64,000 nucleotides of DNA from Secundilactobacillus silagei JCM 19001 (lineage in GTDB: Bacteria; Bacillota; Bacilli; Lactobacillales; Lactobacillaceae). Below the pieces are notes generated by a model, which did not search any database, was not told where the DNA came from, and worked only from the letters and a program-made list of their open reading frames with translations. The position numbers and the translations under genes are program-made. Shown here in pieces: positions 43,449 through 51,889 of the stretch. Each line of letters starts with the position of its first letter. Positions within the stretch are counted from its first letter, which is position 1. The stretch covers positions 106,103-170,102 of the forward strand of contig NZ_BCMG01000005.1 of NCBI RefSeq assembly GCF_002217945.1, given 5' to 3'.

Positions 43449-45140
43449 TTACATTTCGTCCGGAGCTTCAACGCCTAATAGACGAAGGGCTTCTTTCAAA
43501 ACAGTTGAGACACTCTTAACTAACGCCAAACGGGCAGGCTTTTCTGCGTCGTCAGCCAAAATCTTAGAGTGCGCGTAGTATTTGTTGAAGGCCTTAGCTA
43601 ACCGAATCGCGTATTTGGCAACATCTGAAGGTTCAAATTCCTTTAGGGCTTCCACAATAACATCGGGGAAGTCGGCCAACGCCTTTATGGTTTCCCAAGC
43701 TTCTGGGTCAGAGATCTTAGCGTCACTGGTTGGAACGGTTACGTCACTTGCTTTACGCAAGATGCTTTCAGCACGGGCATGCGCATATTGAACGTAAGGA
43801 CCAGTTTCGCCTTCAAACTTCAATTGTTCTGCCAGGTTAAAGTCAATGCTGTTCATCCGTTCGTTCTTCAGATCACCGAAGATAATGGCGCCAACACCGA
43901 CCTGCTTAGCCACCTGATCCTTGTTAGGTAAGTCAGGGTTCTTCTCCGCAATCTGCTTTTGCGCCATTTCAATCGCATCATCCAGCACGGCATCCAGCAA
44001 AATAATCCGGCCAGAACGCGTTGACAGCTTCTTACCGTTAACGGTGATCAGACCAAACGGAATATGGTGCAGGTTCTTAGCGGATGGTAAGCCCATTTCA
44101 GTTAAAACGGCCTTTAACTGCTTAAAGTAGTACATTTGTTCAGAACCAACCACATAAAGGTTCATGGCTGGGTGATAGGTGTTTTCACGGTAAACCGCGG
44201 TCGCAATATCTCTGGTGATGTAAAGTGAGGCCCCGTCACTCTTTAAGATCAATGCGGGATTCAAATTATACTTTTCCAGGTCAACTACTTGGGCGCCTTG
44301 AGATTCTTTTAGCAGACCCTTTTGCTTTAAGTCATCAATGACGGCTTGCATCTTGTCATTGTAGAAAGCTTCACCATTGTAGGTGTCAAATTTAACACCC
44401 AACTTGTCATAGATGGTCTTGAAGGCCTTTAAGGATTCATCACGGAACCATGACCAGAGGTGACGCGCTTGTTCATCACCGTCTTCAAGCTTCTTGAACC
44501 ATTCCCGGGCTTCATCGTCCAACTCTGGATGTTCAACGTCTTCTTTATGGAACTTCACGTAGTATTTAACCAGGTTAGTGATTGGGTCTTTCTTAACGTC
44601 GGCTTCGTTCCCCCACTTCAAGTAAGCGGTGATCAGCTTACCAAACTGAGTGCCCCAGTCGCCCAAGTGATTATCCTTGATCGGGTTGTAGCCGTTTTTC
44701 CGTAAAATTTCAGCAATCGAATTACCAATCACGGTTGAACGTAAGTGACCCATGGAAATTGGCTTGGCAATGTTAGGTGATGACATGTCGATCGGCACGT
44801 TACCGTTATTACCGGACTGATTTTGACCATAGTCTGCACCAGCCGTCAAAACTTCGCCTAGAATTTGCGCGCTAAAAGCGGCCTTATCCAAGAAGAAGTT
44901 CAGGTAAGGACCAGCAACTTCAACCTTCTCAAATTTACTGGTATCAATTTTTTCAACTAGGTCGCTAGCAATTTGCTGCGGGGCCTTCTTAAAGGTCTTA
45001 GCTAAGGTAAAGGCTGGAAAAGCGTAGTCCCCTTTGCTCGTATCCTTGGGCCGTTCAATTTTTTGGTAGATGTCTGCTGCTGAAAGCACATCCGTTAATG
45101 CTGGTGCTAACGTATCAGCAACGACTTGTTTGTAATCCAT
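43449..45140 (-). CDS. argS: Arginyl-tRNA synthetase
   Basis: 563 residues, class I synthetase. HIGH-like SMGHLRSTVIGN follows SSPNIAKP; the KMSKS-equivalent is LSTRSGRIILLD, as usual in ArgRS. The N-terminal additional domain and the C-terminal DALR anticodon-binding region (QYAHARAESILRK onward) are complete. GAGGAG precedes the ATG. It is controlled by a T-box leader, so it responds to uncharged tRNA-Arg while argR is separate. Confidence 0.97.
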   Translation of the reverse strand: MDYKQVVADTLAPALTDVLSAADIYQKIERPKDTSKGDYAFPAFTLAKTFKKAPQQIASDLVEKIDTSKFEKVEVAGPYLNFFLDKAAFSAQILGEVLTAGADYGQNQSGNNGNVPIDMSSPNIAKPISMGHLRSTVIGNSIAEILRKNGYNPIKDNHLGDWGTQFGKLITAYLKWGNEADVKKDPITNLVKYYVKFHKEDVEHPELDDEAREWFKKLEDGDEQARHLWSWFRDESLKAFKTIYDKLGVKFDTYNGEAFYNDKMQAVIDDLKQKGLLKESQGAQVVDLEKYNLNPALILKSDGASLYITRDIATAVYRENTYHPAMNLYVVGSEQMYYFKQLKAVLTEMGLPSAKNLHHIPFGLITVNGKKLSTRSGRIILLDAVLDDAIEMAQKQIAEKNPDLPNKDQVAKQVGVGAIIFGDLKNERMNSIDFNLAEQLKFEGETGPYVQYAHARAESILRKASDVTVPTSDAKISDPEAWETIKALADFPDVIVEALKEFEPSDVAKYAIRLAKAFNKYYAHSKILADDAEKPARLALVKSVSTVLKEALRLLGVEAPDEM

Positions 45141-45200
45141 AATATTAACTCCTCACGTAATAAATTTTGACTGCGGTTAAACTCCTTGTAATATCGGGGC

Positions 45201-45425
45201 AATAAAAAAAGTCCCCCTCCTACACTTAAACATGTAAGAGACGAGACTACCCGCGGTACCACTCTTGTTGATATTACTATCCACTCAACTTATAACAATG
45301 TCATTCTAAAAAGCGCGCTTCATCAGCGTGATCATTCGGCTTCCATCATCCCGAACTCGCTGTCCATCACTAACCGACTACTCTTCTTTTATGATCGAAC
45401 TGGGCTACCGTGGTAACCTCACTTG
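45201..45425 (-). ncRNA. T-box riboswitch (arginine) upstream of argS
   Basis: The T-box core AAGAGTGGTACCGCGGG is followed by a terminator stem with GTC-CTCTTACA and its complement ending GGGGGACTTTTTTTATT. The stem I segment GATGAAGCGCGCTTTTT (about 45309-45323) contains a CGC arginine codon as the most plausible specifier; register is not certain because the sequence is self-complementary there. Confidence 0.92.
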
Positions 45426-45429
45426 TTGC

Positions 45430-45458
45430 ATTCTATAACATCTCGATATAAAGCACAA
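45430..45458 (-). promoter_or_regulatory. Promoter of argS T-box transcript
   Basis: Minus strand TTGTGC, 17-bp spacer, TAGAAT, placing the start just ahead of the T-box stem I. Confidence 0.7.
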
Positions 45459-45610
45459 GAAAAATAGTGATTTTTTGTCATTATCGGTTTTAGAAAACGC
45501 TTTATTAAATCAATTCTCATTTAACATCTCTTTTTATTAAAATTTGATGTATAATAGGATATTATATTCATGTATTAATATTTTATTCATTTCATGAAAG
45601 GAGTTTGGAA

Positions 45611-47041
45611 ATGGATCATAAAAAGAAAACTTCCACGCTCTTCCTTCGTAAAGACATCAAAACTGATCTTTATAAGAAGACTGGGCTGGAAAAGTCCCTT
45701 ACAGCTTTTAGTCTGATTACAATGGGCGTCGGCGCAATCGTTGGTGCTGGGATTTTTATTACTCCCGGAATCATTGCCGCCAAGTATGCGGGGCCCGGTG
45801 CGTTTTTGTCGTTCGTTGTGGCCGCAATCGTTTGTTCGTTGGCCGCACTCTGCTATTCGGAATTTTCATCAACCATTCCACTAGCTGGTAGCGCATATAC
45901 ATACATATACGCTGTTTTCGGGGAATTTATCGCTTGGATATTAGGCTGGGCGTTAGTTTCGGAATACTTATTCTCCGTTTCAGCGGTTGCAGCAAGCTGG
46001 TCGTCGTATTTTCAAAACATCTTAGCTGGTTTTCACTGGTATCTGCCAGAGGCGTTTCGGGCAGCGTACGGCACCGCTGGTATGCCTCACGCCATCTTTG
46101 ACCTGCCTGCCTTTATCATCATCATGTTGCTTTCGTTCCTATTGATTGGCGGGGTTCGTGAATCAGCACAGATCAACGCCATCATGGTAATTCTTAAAAT
46201 TATCGTGATCATCTTGTTCATCGTTGTCGGGGTCTTCTACATCCGACCTGAAAACTATCATCCCTTCTTGCCATTTGGCATGAAAGGCGTGGTTTCAGGA
46301 GCTGCCGTTGCGTTTTACGCCTACATCGGGTTTGACGCGGTCTCTACCGCGGCCGAGGAAGTCAAGAATCCGCAAAAAAACGTCCCACTTGGCATCATTG
46401 GCTCCCTGTTGATTGCTACGGTGCTCTACATCGCCTTATCACTTGTCCTTGTGGGGATGGTCAAGTATACGCACTTAAACGTGGCTGATCCAGTGGCTTA
46501 CGCACTGCACTTTATCCACCAAAACTGGGTCTCCGGTATCGTGTCCTTAGGGGCCGTGATTGGGATGACCACCGTGCTCATGGTGTTCTTATACGGGGGT
46601 ACGCGACTGGTCTTCGCCATTAGCCGTGATGGCCTTCTGCCACGGGTCTTCAGTCGGTTAAGTACTAAAACTCACGTGCCAGTGACGAACACCTGGCTGT
46701 TTGGTATTTTGGGCAGTTTCTTCGCCTGTGTGATCCCAATCGATAAGATCACTGAACTGGTCAACATCGGGACGCTGTTTGCCTTTGCGATGGTCTCAAT
46801 CGGAATCGTCTTTCTACGGCGGAACCCTGAATTTAAAGAACTTGATTCAGCCTTCAAAGTGCCCTTTTATCCCGTTCTACCAATCGTTTCGTTTATCCTG
46901 TGTGTCATTTTAATGTTTGAATTGAAATCATTCACTTGGATTGCCTTCTTCATTTGGCTGGTGATCGGTTTAATCTTCTACTTCAGTTATGGCTACCGCC
47001 ACAGTGTAGTACGGAATCGATACCATTCAGAAAACAAATAA
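45611..47041 (+). CDS. APC-superfamily amino acid permease, YfnA/CAT-like
   Basis: 476 residues with 12 predicted membrane segments. Segment 1 has the broken-helix signature GVGAIVGAGIFITPGIIAA; VGFYAYIGFDAVSTAAEEVKNPQK-type sequence around 240 (FDAVSTAAEEVKNP) is the CAT-family motif. The transporter probably exchanges or imports amino acids; the substrate is undetermined. AAAGGAG is 7-8 nt before the ATG at 45611, so an in-frame TTG two codons earlier is not used. Its divergent partner is argS; an arginine link is possible but only by position. Confidence 0.92.
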   Translation: MDHKKKTSTLFLRKDIKTDLYKKTGLEKSLTAFSLITMGVGAIVGAGIFITPGIIAAKYAGPGAFLSFVVAAIVCSLAALCYSEFSSTIPLAGSAYTYIYAVFGEFIAWILGWALVSEYLFSVSAVAASWSSYFQNILAGFHWYLPEAFRAAYGTAGMPHAIFDLPAFIIIMLLSFLLIGGVRESAQINAIMVILKIIVIILFIVVGVFYIRPENYHPFLPFGMKGVVSGAAVAFYAYIGFDAVSTAAEEVKNPQKNVPLGIIGSLLIATVLYIALSLVLVGMVKYTHLNVADPVAYALHFIHQNWVSGIVSLGAVIGMTTVLMVFLYGGTRLVFAISRDGLLPRVFSRLSTKTHVPVTNTWLFGILGSFFACVIPIDKITELVNIGTLFAFAMVSIGIVFLRRNPEFKELDSAFKVPFYPVLPIVSFILCVILMFELKSFTWIAFFIWLVIGLIFYFSYGYRHSVVRNRYHSENK

Positions 47042-47045
47042 ATCA

Positions 47046-47081
47046 AAAAGAACCTGGAAATTAAATTTTCAGGTTCTTTTT
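47046..47081. terminator. Bidirectional terminator between permease and folT
   Basis: AAAAAGAACCTG pairs with CAGGTTCTTTTT, with inner A/T pairs; it serves both converging genes. Confidence 0.9.
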
Positions 47082-47090
47082 GATACAATC

Positions 47091-47606
47091 TTAGCGATTT
47101 GTTAACCGCTCAATCGGTAAGACTTTAAACACGATTGAGATCACAACCGTATAAATGGCAAACGAGAGTAATTCTTGCGGTACTCGAGTGGTGAACAGGA
47201 CGTTCCAGGTCATTCCGTACATGATATGGAGCCAGAGACTATTCAGAAACAGGTTCCAACCGATCGTCACAATGAATGATGCTGTGATGATTCGCCATAA
47301 TTTAACCGGCTTTTGGTAAAATAATTTGCCAAACGTGTAGCCTGTAAGCGCGGCGGTAATCAGAAAACCAAAGAAAAAACTAAATTTAGGAAATAATAGC
47401 ATCCCAATCAAATTAGACATGGCCGTGGCAGTAGCCGTTAATTTCGGCGGAAATAACCGCGCCATAATGGCCGTGACAATAAATGAAAACGTAATCTTAG
47501 TGATCAAAAATTGAATCGATAAAAGACTGCCAAGCACGACTTGCATCGCCATTAAAACACTTATCGCAGCGACGGTGTACGCTGAATTAATCCTAAGCTC
47601 TTTCAA
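47091..47606 (-). CDS. folT: Folate-specific ECF transporter S component
   Basis: 171 residues with six hydrophobic segments. The patterns LGSLLSIQFLITKITFSFI, LIGMLLFPKFSFFFGFLITA and NLFLNSLWLHIMYG are typical of FolT S components, which bind folate and dock on the shared EcfAA'T module encoded elsewhere. The start is TTG at 47606; an in-frame stop lies three codons upstream, so no longer form exists, but AGGG abuts the TTG and the ribosome site is poor, so initiation is unclear. Two inverted repeats precede it. Confidence 0.85.
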   Translation of the reverse strand: MKELRINSAYTVAAISVLMAMQVVLGSLLSIQFLITKITFSFIVTAIMARLFPPKLTATATAMSNLIGMLLFPKFSFFFGFLITAALTGYTFGKLFYQKPVKLWRIITASFIVTIGWNLFLNSLWLHIMYGMTWNVLFTTRVPQELLSFAIYTVVISIVFKVLPIERLTNR

Positions 47607-47634
47607 CCCTAATCAACTTCTTCCCTCTTTTATA

Positions 47635-47697
47635 ATAACCGCTATCCGAACGGTTATATCTATTATTTAACAATAGTTCGGCTAAATTGCCAACTAT
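47635..47697 (-). promoter_or_regulatory. Two hairpins in the folT promoter/leader
   Basis: Inverted repeat A (47697-47672) has AATAGTT and GGC arms; inverted repeat B (47657-47635) has ATAACCG/CGGTTAT arms. A possible promoter TTGGCA-17-TTAAAT overlaps A, which could then be an operator. GTTCGG in the loop of B is complementary to CCGAAC in A, so a pseudoknot is also possible if both are transcribed. It does not match the THF riboswitch consensus I know. Confidence 0.35.
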
Positions 47698-47713
47698 TTT
47701 TAAAATTTAAGAC

Positions 47714-47735
47714 AAAAAAAGCGGCTTGCACCGCA
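47714..47735 (-). terminator. Terminator of the NEAT gene pair
   Basis: GCGG/CCGC short stem followed by TTTTTTTGTC on the minus strand, 42 bp past the stop of the gene at 47777. Confidence 0.65.
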
Positions 47736-47776
47736 ATTAGTAAATAATTAAATTTCTGATTATAAGACTTACAACC

Positions 47777-48607
47777 CTATTCTTGCTTCTTCATCACCAT
47801 CAGACTACCACCCACCACAACGGCGATAATCACAACGACCCCCGCAATTAGCAATGGCCCGCGAGAAGTTACTTGACTGTGATCTTTTTTGACCGCTGCA
47901 ATTTTTTGGGTGTTAGCTGACGGTTGTTTAGTCTTGGTTGCAGGCGTTGTCTGACTTGAAGCTGACGACGAATGAATAGTTGATGGTTGGCTTGAAACAG
48001 CCTGTTTGCTGGCTGATTTACGCTGATCTAGCTGCTTAACCTGTCTGTCCTTGGGCCGACTGCTCTTAGACCGTTTATTGCCCGTTATCCGCTGACTCTT
48101 ATTAACCGCAGTCGTACCCGTCACTTTTACTGTAGCGGCAGTGACAACCGCTTTACCTTTTAAACTCGGTAACCCTTTCGTATTGAATTTGAATGAGATC
48201 AAATGTTTGGCATGGTATAGCATTGGCACGTTAATCGCTAATTTGGCAGTGATTCGTTGCTTCAGATTAGTTGTCGTAAATGAATAATACAGGTTGGTGT
48301 TGCCTGCATGATCCTTCACTCGACGCACGTTTTTGGGTGCACCACCGTTAATGGATAATACTTTGACTGGATCCGTAGATAATTTTTTAGCGGTCTTAAT
48401 TCGCATAGTGACCACGTATTTATGATGTACCACTTTAACACTAGCCGGTTTCACAAAATAACCGCTAGCCATTGACGTTTGATTCGTCTGATATTTTAAA
48501 GCCTGATAGTTGATTGCCTTGGCTTGAGCAGTTGTGCTGGCCACTGAAAACAGTAATCCCAAGGTGAGAAAAGCTAACCAGCCGATCACCCACTTTAGAT
48601 GTTTCAT
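47777..48607 (-). CDS. Membrane-anchored NEAT-domain protein (putative haem binding)
   Basis: 276 residues: signal peptide 1-29 ending TTAQA, one NEAT-like domain at about 33-145, a Lys/Ser/Thr-rich stalk (155-245), a C-terminal membrane helix (GPLLIAGVVVIIAVVVGGSL) and KKQE. No LPxTG motif is present, so it is held by the helix. In the domain, TSMASGYF (44-51) resembles the short haem-covering helix, and YHAKH (131-135) occupies the place of the YxxxY haem motif, keeping the first Tyr but with His instead of the second. It follows the larger NEAT gene by 88 bp, probably in one operon. The family assignment is by pattern. Confidence 0.75.
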   Translation of the reverse strand: MKHLKWVIGWLAFLTLGLLFSVASTTAQAKAINYQALKYQTNQTSMASGYFVKPASVKVVHHKYVVTMRIKTAKKLSTDPVKVLSINGGAPKNVRRVKDHAGNTNLYYSFTTTNLKQRITAKLAINVPMLYHAKHLISFKFNTKGLPSLKGKAVVTAATVKVTGTTAVNKSQRITGNKRSKSSRPKDRQVKQLDQRKSASKQAVSSQPSTIHSSSASSQTTPATKTKQPSANTQKIAAVKKDHSQVTSRGPLLIAGVVVIIAVVVGGSLMVMKKQE

Positions 48608-48695
48608 GATCTTACCTCGCTTCCTAATGAACAAACCGTATTTCACTCTTAAAACCATCACACCAAAATAAGCTGGGATAGTATTTTGACTGAAA

Positions 48696-50450
48696 CTATT
48701 GAGCTGATTTCTTTCTAATCATTGCCGTCGTCACCACTAAGACCAGACTGATAATGCCAACCACTGCTGTGCCACTTTGCACATCACTAGTTTGTGGTAA
48801 TCTGCTGGACGAACGCGCTACTACGTGGGCTTTAGCCCCTGAATTGGCACTTCGACCTGAAACCGCACTAGTGTCGGGAACAGTTGTCTTTGCTGCACGA
48901 GTTGTATCAGTACCACCAGTAGCAGAAGCGCCAGTAAAATGATAGTAAACCTCAAAATCAGAACTAATGCTCATCATTGGCACTGACACATGAATCGTGC
49001 CTTTAACGGGGGCCTGAGTCAATGCGTCAAGTGTGGGAACAGTGAAGCTGAAGCTATCGGTATACGTTTTAGCCGTCGAGCCATAATTAACGTGAGAAAC
49101 TTTTTGGCCATTCACTGTCAGTGGCGTAAATCCCTTAGCTGACATACCGGAATTTTTACCGTATTGCACGTGCATGGTGACTTGATAAGACCCATTGGCC
49201 AGCTTTTTCACATCCGCTTCATGGGTATAGAATTTATTAGCCTCAGAAGTTGATTTATCGTTGGCTTGAAGGACCGTGTAACGCATTTTGCTAACTTTAT
49301 GCGTGTCGGTTACTGAAGTAGATCCTGATGATATGGAAGGACTACCAGTACCAGGAGTTGAAGAATCATTAGTACCGGAAGTAGTTGTCTTCGCCGCCTT
49401 GGTTGTACCAGTTCCACCAGCAGTAGAAGCATCAATAAAATGATAGTAAACATCAAAATCAGAACTCATACCCATCGTTGGCACTGATACATGAATCGTA
49501 CTTTTAACGGATGCTTGGATTAGTGCATCAAGTGTCGGAGCGGTGAAACTAAAACTAGCAGTATACGCTTTAGCCGTTGACCCATAGTTAACGTTAGAAA
49601 CCTTTTGATTATTCACTGTCAGTGGCACAAAGCCCTTAGCTGACATGCCGGAATTCTTATCATATTGCACGTGCATGGTGACCTGATAAGATCCATCAGC
49701 TAATTTTTCAACTTCTGCTTCATGAGTATAGAACTGATTGGCCGCAGAAGTTGATTTGTCGTCGGCTTGAAAAACCGTGTAATTCAATTTACTAACTTGA
49801 GCCGTATTGGGTCCTGATGGTAATGAATTGCTAACACTTGAAGATGAAAAACTACTCGATGATGAAGAACTGCTCGATAATGCAGAACTACTTGACGATG
49901 AAGATGAGAAAACGCTCGATGATGAAGAACTGCTAGCGCTTGAAAATGCAGAGTTACTTGACGCTGAAGAACCGCCTACATTGGTAGTTGAAGAATCCAA
50001 ACTACCCGAACCCTTGACAGCCATCACCTTTGACCAATCAAACGCTTCATACGCAGAAGTTGTCTTATCAAGATGAAGCATCGCAACTACGATGTGGTAA
50101 TCGACTTGGACTTTCGGTGTTTCATCAGACATCATAAACGTTAAGTTCGAACCATCTAAAACTGAACTTTGACCAACAGAGGCACTCTTTAAAGCGGCTT
50201 GCCCCATCGAAGTTATCGGCACTGATATCTTGTAGGTCCCATTATTTACAACAACGTTTGCTGTGTCCCCGAGAAAGGCCCCGGCTGCACTAGAACCCCC
50301 CGTATCCTTATTAATGGCTTCCGCTGGTACAGTATACGACCCATCCGCCAACGCAGCTGCCTTAACTTGACCTAAGGTACTTACACTTACTAGTGCAAAA
50401 ATGAGCAATAGAGTGTCCCTAAATACCCTTTTAACCCAACTCTTCTTCAT
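48696..50450 (-). CDS. Sortase-anchored multi-NEAT surface protein
   Basis: 584 residues: signal peptide 1-30 (cleavage after VKA), an N-terminal NEAT-like domain (about 34-143), a pure Ser-rich linker (about 163-210), two NEAT domains at 219-338 and 386-505 that are roughly four-fifths identical, a Gly/Ser/Thr linker, then LPQTS (551-555), a hydrophobic helix and RKK tail for sortase A anchoring. LPQTS is a variant of LPxTG. The repeat domains end SSDF-VYYHF, in which Phe stands where the first Tyr of YxxxY would be, so haem binding is not assured. The ATG at 50450 has GGAGG 9 nt upstream. Function would be haem or haemoprotein capture at the wall, by analogy to Isd/Hbp proteins. Confidence 0.8.
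   Translation of the reverse strand: MKKSWVKRVFRDTLLLIFALVSVSTLGQVKAAALADGSYTVPAEAINKDTGGSSAAGAFLGDTANVVVNNGTYKISVPITSMGQAALKSASVGQSSVLDGSNLTFMMSDETPKVQVDYHIVVAMLHLDKTTSAYEAFDWSKVMAVKGSGSLDSSTTNVGGSSASSNSAFSSASSSSSSSVFSSSSSSSSALSSSSSSSSSFSSSSVSNSLPSGPNTAQVSKLNYTVFQADDKSTSAANQFYTHEAEVEKLADGSYQVTMHVQYDKNSGMSAKGFVPLTVNNQKVSNVNYGSTAKAYTASFSFTAPTLDALIQASVKSTIHVSVPTMGMSSDFDVYYHFIDASTAGGTGTTKAAKTTTSGTNDSSTPGTGSPSISSGSTSVTDTHKVSKMRYTVLQANDKSTSEANKFYTHEADVKKLANGSYQVTMHVQYGKNSGMSAKGFTPLTVNGQKVSHVNYGSTAKTYTDSFSFTVPTLDALTQAPVKGTIHVSVPMMSISSDFEVYYHFTGASATGGTDTTRAAKTTVPDTSAVSGRSANSGAKAHVVARSSSRLPQTSDVQSGTAVVGIISLVLVVTTAMIRKKSAQ
48885..49295 (-). repeat. Internal duplication copy B (encodes second repeat NEAT domain)
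   Basis: About 410 bp, offset 501 bp from copy A at 49386-49796, with matching DNA blocks such as ATTGCACGTGCATGGTGAC. Divergence is low enough to suggest a recent tandem duplication. Confidence 0.85.
49386..49796 (-). repeat. Internal duplication copy A (encodes first repeat NEAT domain)
   Basis: Partner of 48885-49295. The copies differ at scattered codons, mostly at surface-type residues, and share the flanking Thr/Ala-rich linker TTKAAKTT/TTRAAKTT. Confidence 0.85.
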
Positions 50451-50775
50451 CAATAATTCCTCCCACGTGAGCATCATCAATTTATGGCTTAACCAGTCTG
50501 CTCACTTTATAAAAGCGATAATGCATTTTCTACGTTGAAAAGTATAACTCAAAATCATTAAAATATAAATCTAAATATTCCAAATAGATATATTTTTTTA
50601 AGCTGTGAGGATAGTAAATCAGCTTCTTATTGTTTGTTGTTTTCTAATGATAAGTTTCACTTAGGAAGAAATCATTAATTTTATCTATAAGTTTACAATT
50701 ACTTCCACCTAACGATTCCTGGTATTAATCAGTCTATTTTCTACACCAAGGCAGTGCGTAAAAAAGGTCACAAAA
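50451..50775. other. Non-coding region upstream of the NEAT operon
   Basis: AT-rich, no gene. A TATACT -10-like sequence for the NEAT transcript lies near 50541-50546 without a convincing -35. I looked for a Fur-type dyad and found none that I would defend. Confidence 0.5.
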
Positions 50776-50802
50776 AAAGCCCACCGAAATGAGCTTTATC
50801 AG
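50776..50802 (-). terminator. Terminator after the unknown gene at 50806
   Basis: AAAGCTCA pairs with TGGGCTTT (one T-G pair), then TTTTTTTGTGACC on the minus strand. Confidence 0.8.
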
Positions 50803-50805
50803 TAA

Positions 50806-51198
50806 CTATCCTAATTTAAACGGTGTGGAAATCGACACGTTGATTGCCTGATGGCCATTAGCCACACACGATTGGGCAACGTGACTGAGTAAGTGATGCG
50901 ACTGGATATAGGTCCTAAACTCTGACAATTTTGGTACCTGTAACTGCAGCCGGTTAGCCGATTGATCAACTTCGATTCGATCAAGCTTGCACTCTTGATT
51001 AAGCCGCAAAATCACGGTTTCAATAATGCCTAACACAAACTGACTGTTCGTCAGATAGTTAACGTTGGCAGTTTCAAGATTGAATTTCATTGACCCCGTC
51101 GTTAAATCCTTCTGTTCATCATCCATTGTGGCGCGATATGAAACCACGATATCGCGTGAAGTTACCTTGTTGCGAATCTTCAACGTATAAGCAATCAA
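50806..51198 (-). CDS. Hypothetical protein of 130 residues
   Basis: I do not recognise this protein. It starts with TTG (51198) with GGAG about 9 nt upstream. It looks like a single small mixed alpha/beta domain: strands at MIAYTLKIRN, DIVVSYRATM and SMKFNLET, a helix QFVLGIIETVILRLNQ and strands DRIEVDQS and RLQLQVPK. No signal peptide, membrane helix, cysteine cluster or catalytic motif is evident beyond single Cys residues. It is 24 bp after the TMEM175-like gene and probably shares its transcript, with a terminator directly behind. Confidence 0.7.
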   Translation of the reverse strand: MIAYTLKIRNKVTSRDIVVSYRATMDDEQKDLTTGSMKFNLETANVNYLTNSQFVLGIIETVILRLNQECKLDRIEVDQSANRLQLQVPKLSEFRTYIQSHHLLSHVAQSCVANGHQAINVSISTPFKLG

Positions 51199-51222
51199 AA
51201 GACCATCTCCTATCGCACTACT

Positions 51223-51819
51223 TTAGAATAATTTATCACTATCAGCATTAGAACGTGCGCCAACAAAGATCACGCTACCTGCCATAAATACCAGCTGCAG
51301 GGCTGGGAAGAAGCGCAGGGCTAACACATCCAAAATGACTAACCCAACGATGTACCACCAATTGGTTAAACCTCGATACATCGGCATCGACTTAATCTTT
51401 TCCGCTGCCTCATCAGCATGAGCCAGATGGTTGGCCTGAATCAGCGAACGGCTCAGCAAAATATAAGAGATCGTCCAAATCACGTAAACAATCGTATAAA
51501 AAGCTTCTGGACCAAAGGCGTTCAGACCACGGCCAACCCAAGCAGTTGCGACTGGCAAAAATGACGTTGAAAATAACCAGAAGTTGTTCATCCAGTACAC
51601 CTTTTTGGTGATCCGTTTAGAAACCGAAAACATGTAGTGATGATTGTACCAAGCAACACCCACAAAAATATAGCCCACAACATACGACGCAAAATAAGGC
51701 AGATTTTCGTAAACTGCTGAGAATTGAAGTGACTCTGGTGTTTTAAATTCCAAGATCATGATGGTCAAAATGATGGCCACGACAGCATCCGTAAATGCTT
51801 CAACTCTACCCTTATTCAT
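51223..51819 (-). CDS. TMEM175-like (DUF1211) potassium channel protein
   Basis: 198 residues with six membrane segments. The first helix carries RVEAFTDAVVAIILTIMILE, corresponding to the RxxxFSDG motif of TMEM175 channels (here T for S and A for G). GVAWYNHHYMFS in the third segment is also family typical. Bacterial members form potassium-permeable channels. A G-rich ribosome site lies 5 nt before the ATG. The neighbouring gene is a cation/proton antiporter, so an ion-homeostasis role is likely for both. Confidence 0.88.
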   Translation of the reverse strand: MNKGRVEAFTDAVVAIILTIMILEFKTPESLQFSAVYENLPYFASYVVGYIFVGVAWYNHHYMFSVSKRITKKVYWMNNFWLFSTSFLPVATAWVGRGLNAFGPEAFYTIVYVIWTISYILLSRSLIQANHLAHADEAAEKIKSMPMYRGLTNWWYIVGLVILDVLALRFFPALQLVFMAGSVIFVGARSNADSDKLF

Positions 51820-51889
51820 GTAATCCCCCCAACAGGATTCATTTCATACCTATATGTTACTAATTTCACACAGCAAATTCAAACCTTTT

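Noticed and set aside
47607..47740. THF riboswitch upstream of folT
   Set aside because: Conserved THF-switch cores are absent; only short inverted repeats are seen.
49838..50000. Possible CRISPR-like or tandem repeat array
   Set aside because: The periodicity comes from Ser codons; no constant repeat with unique spacers.
49807..50076. 89-codon plus-strand frame of Leu/Glu/Asp repeats opposite the serine-rich linker
   Set aside because: It is the mirror of serine codons in the NEAT surface protein; no start signals.
50451..50775. Fur box upstream of the NEAT genes
   Set aside because: No GATAATGATAATCATTATC-like dyad of acceptable quality was found.
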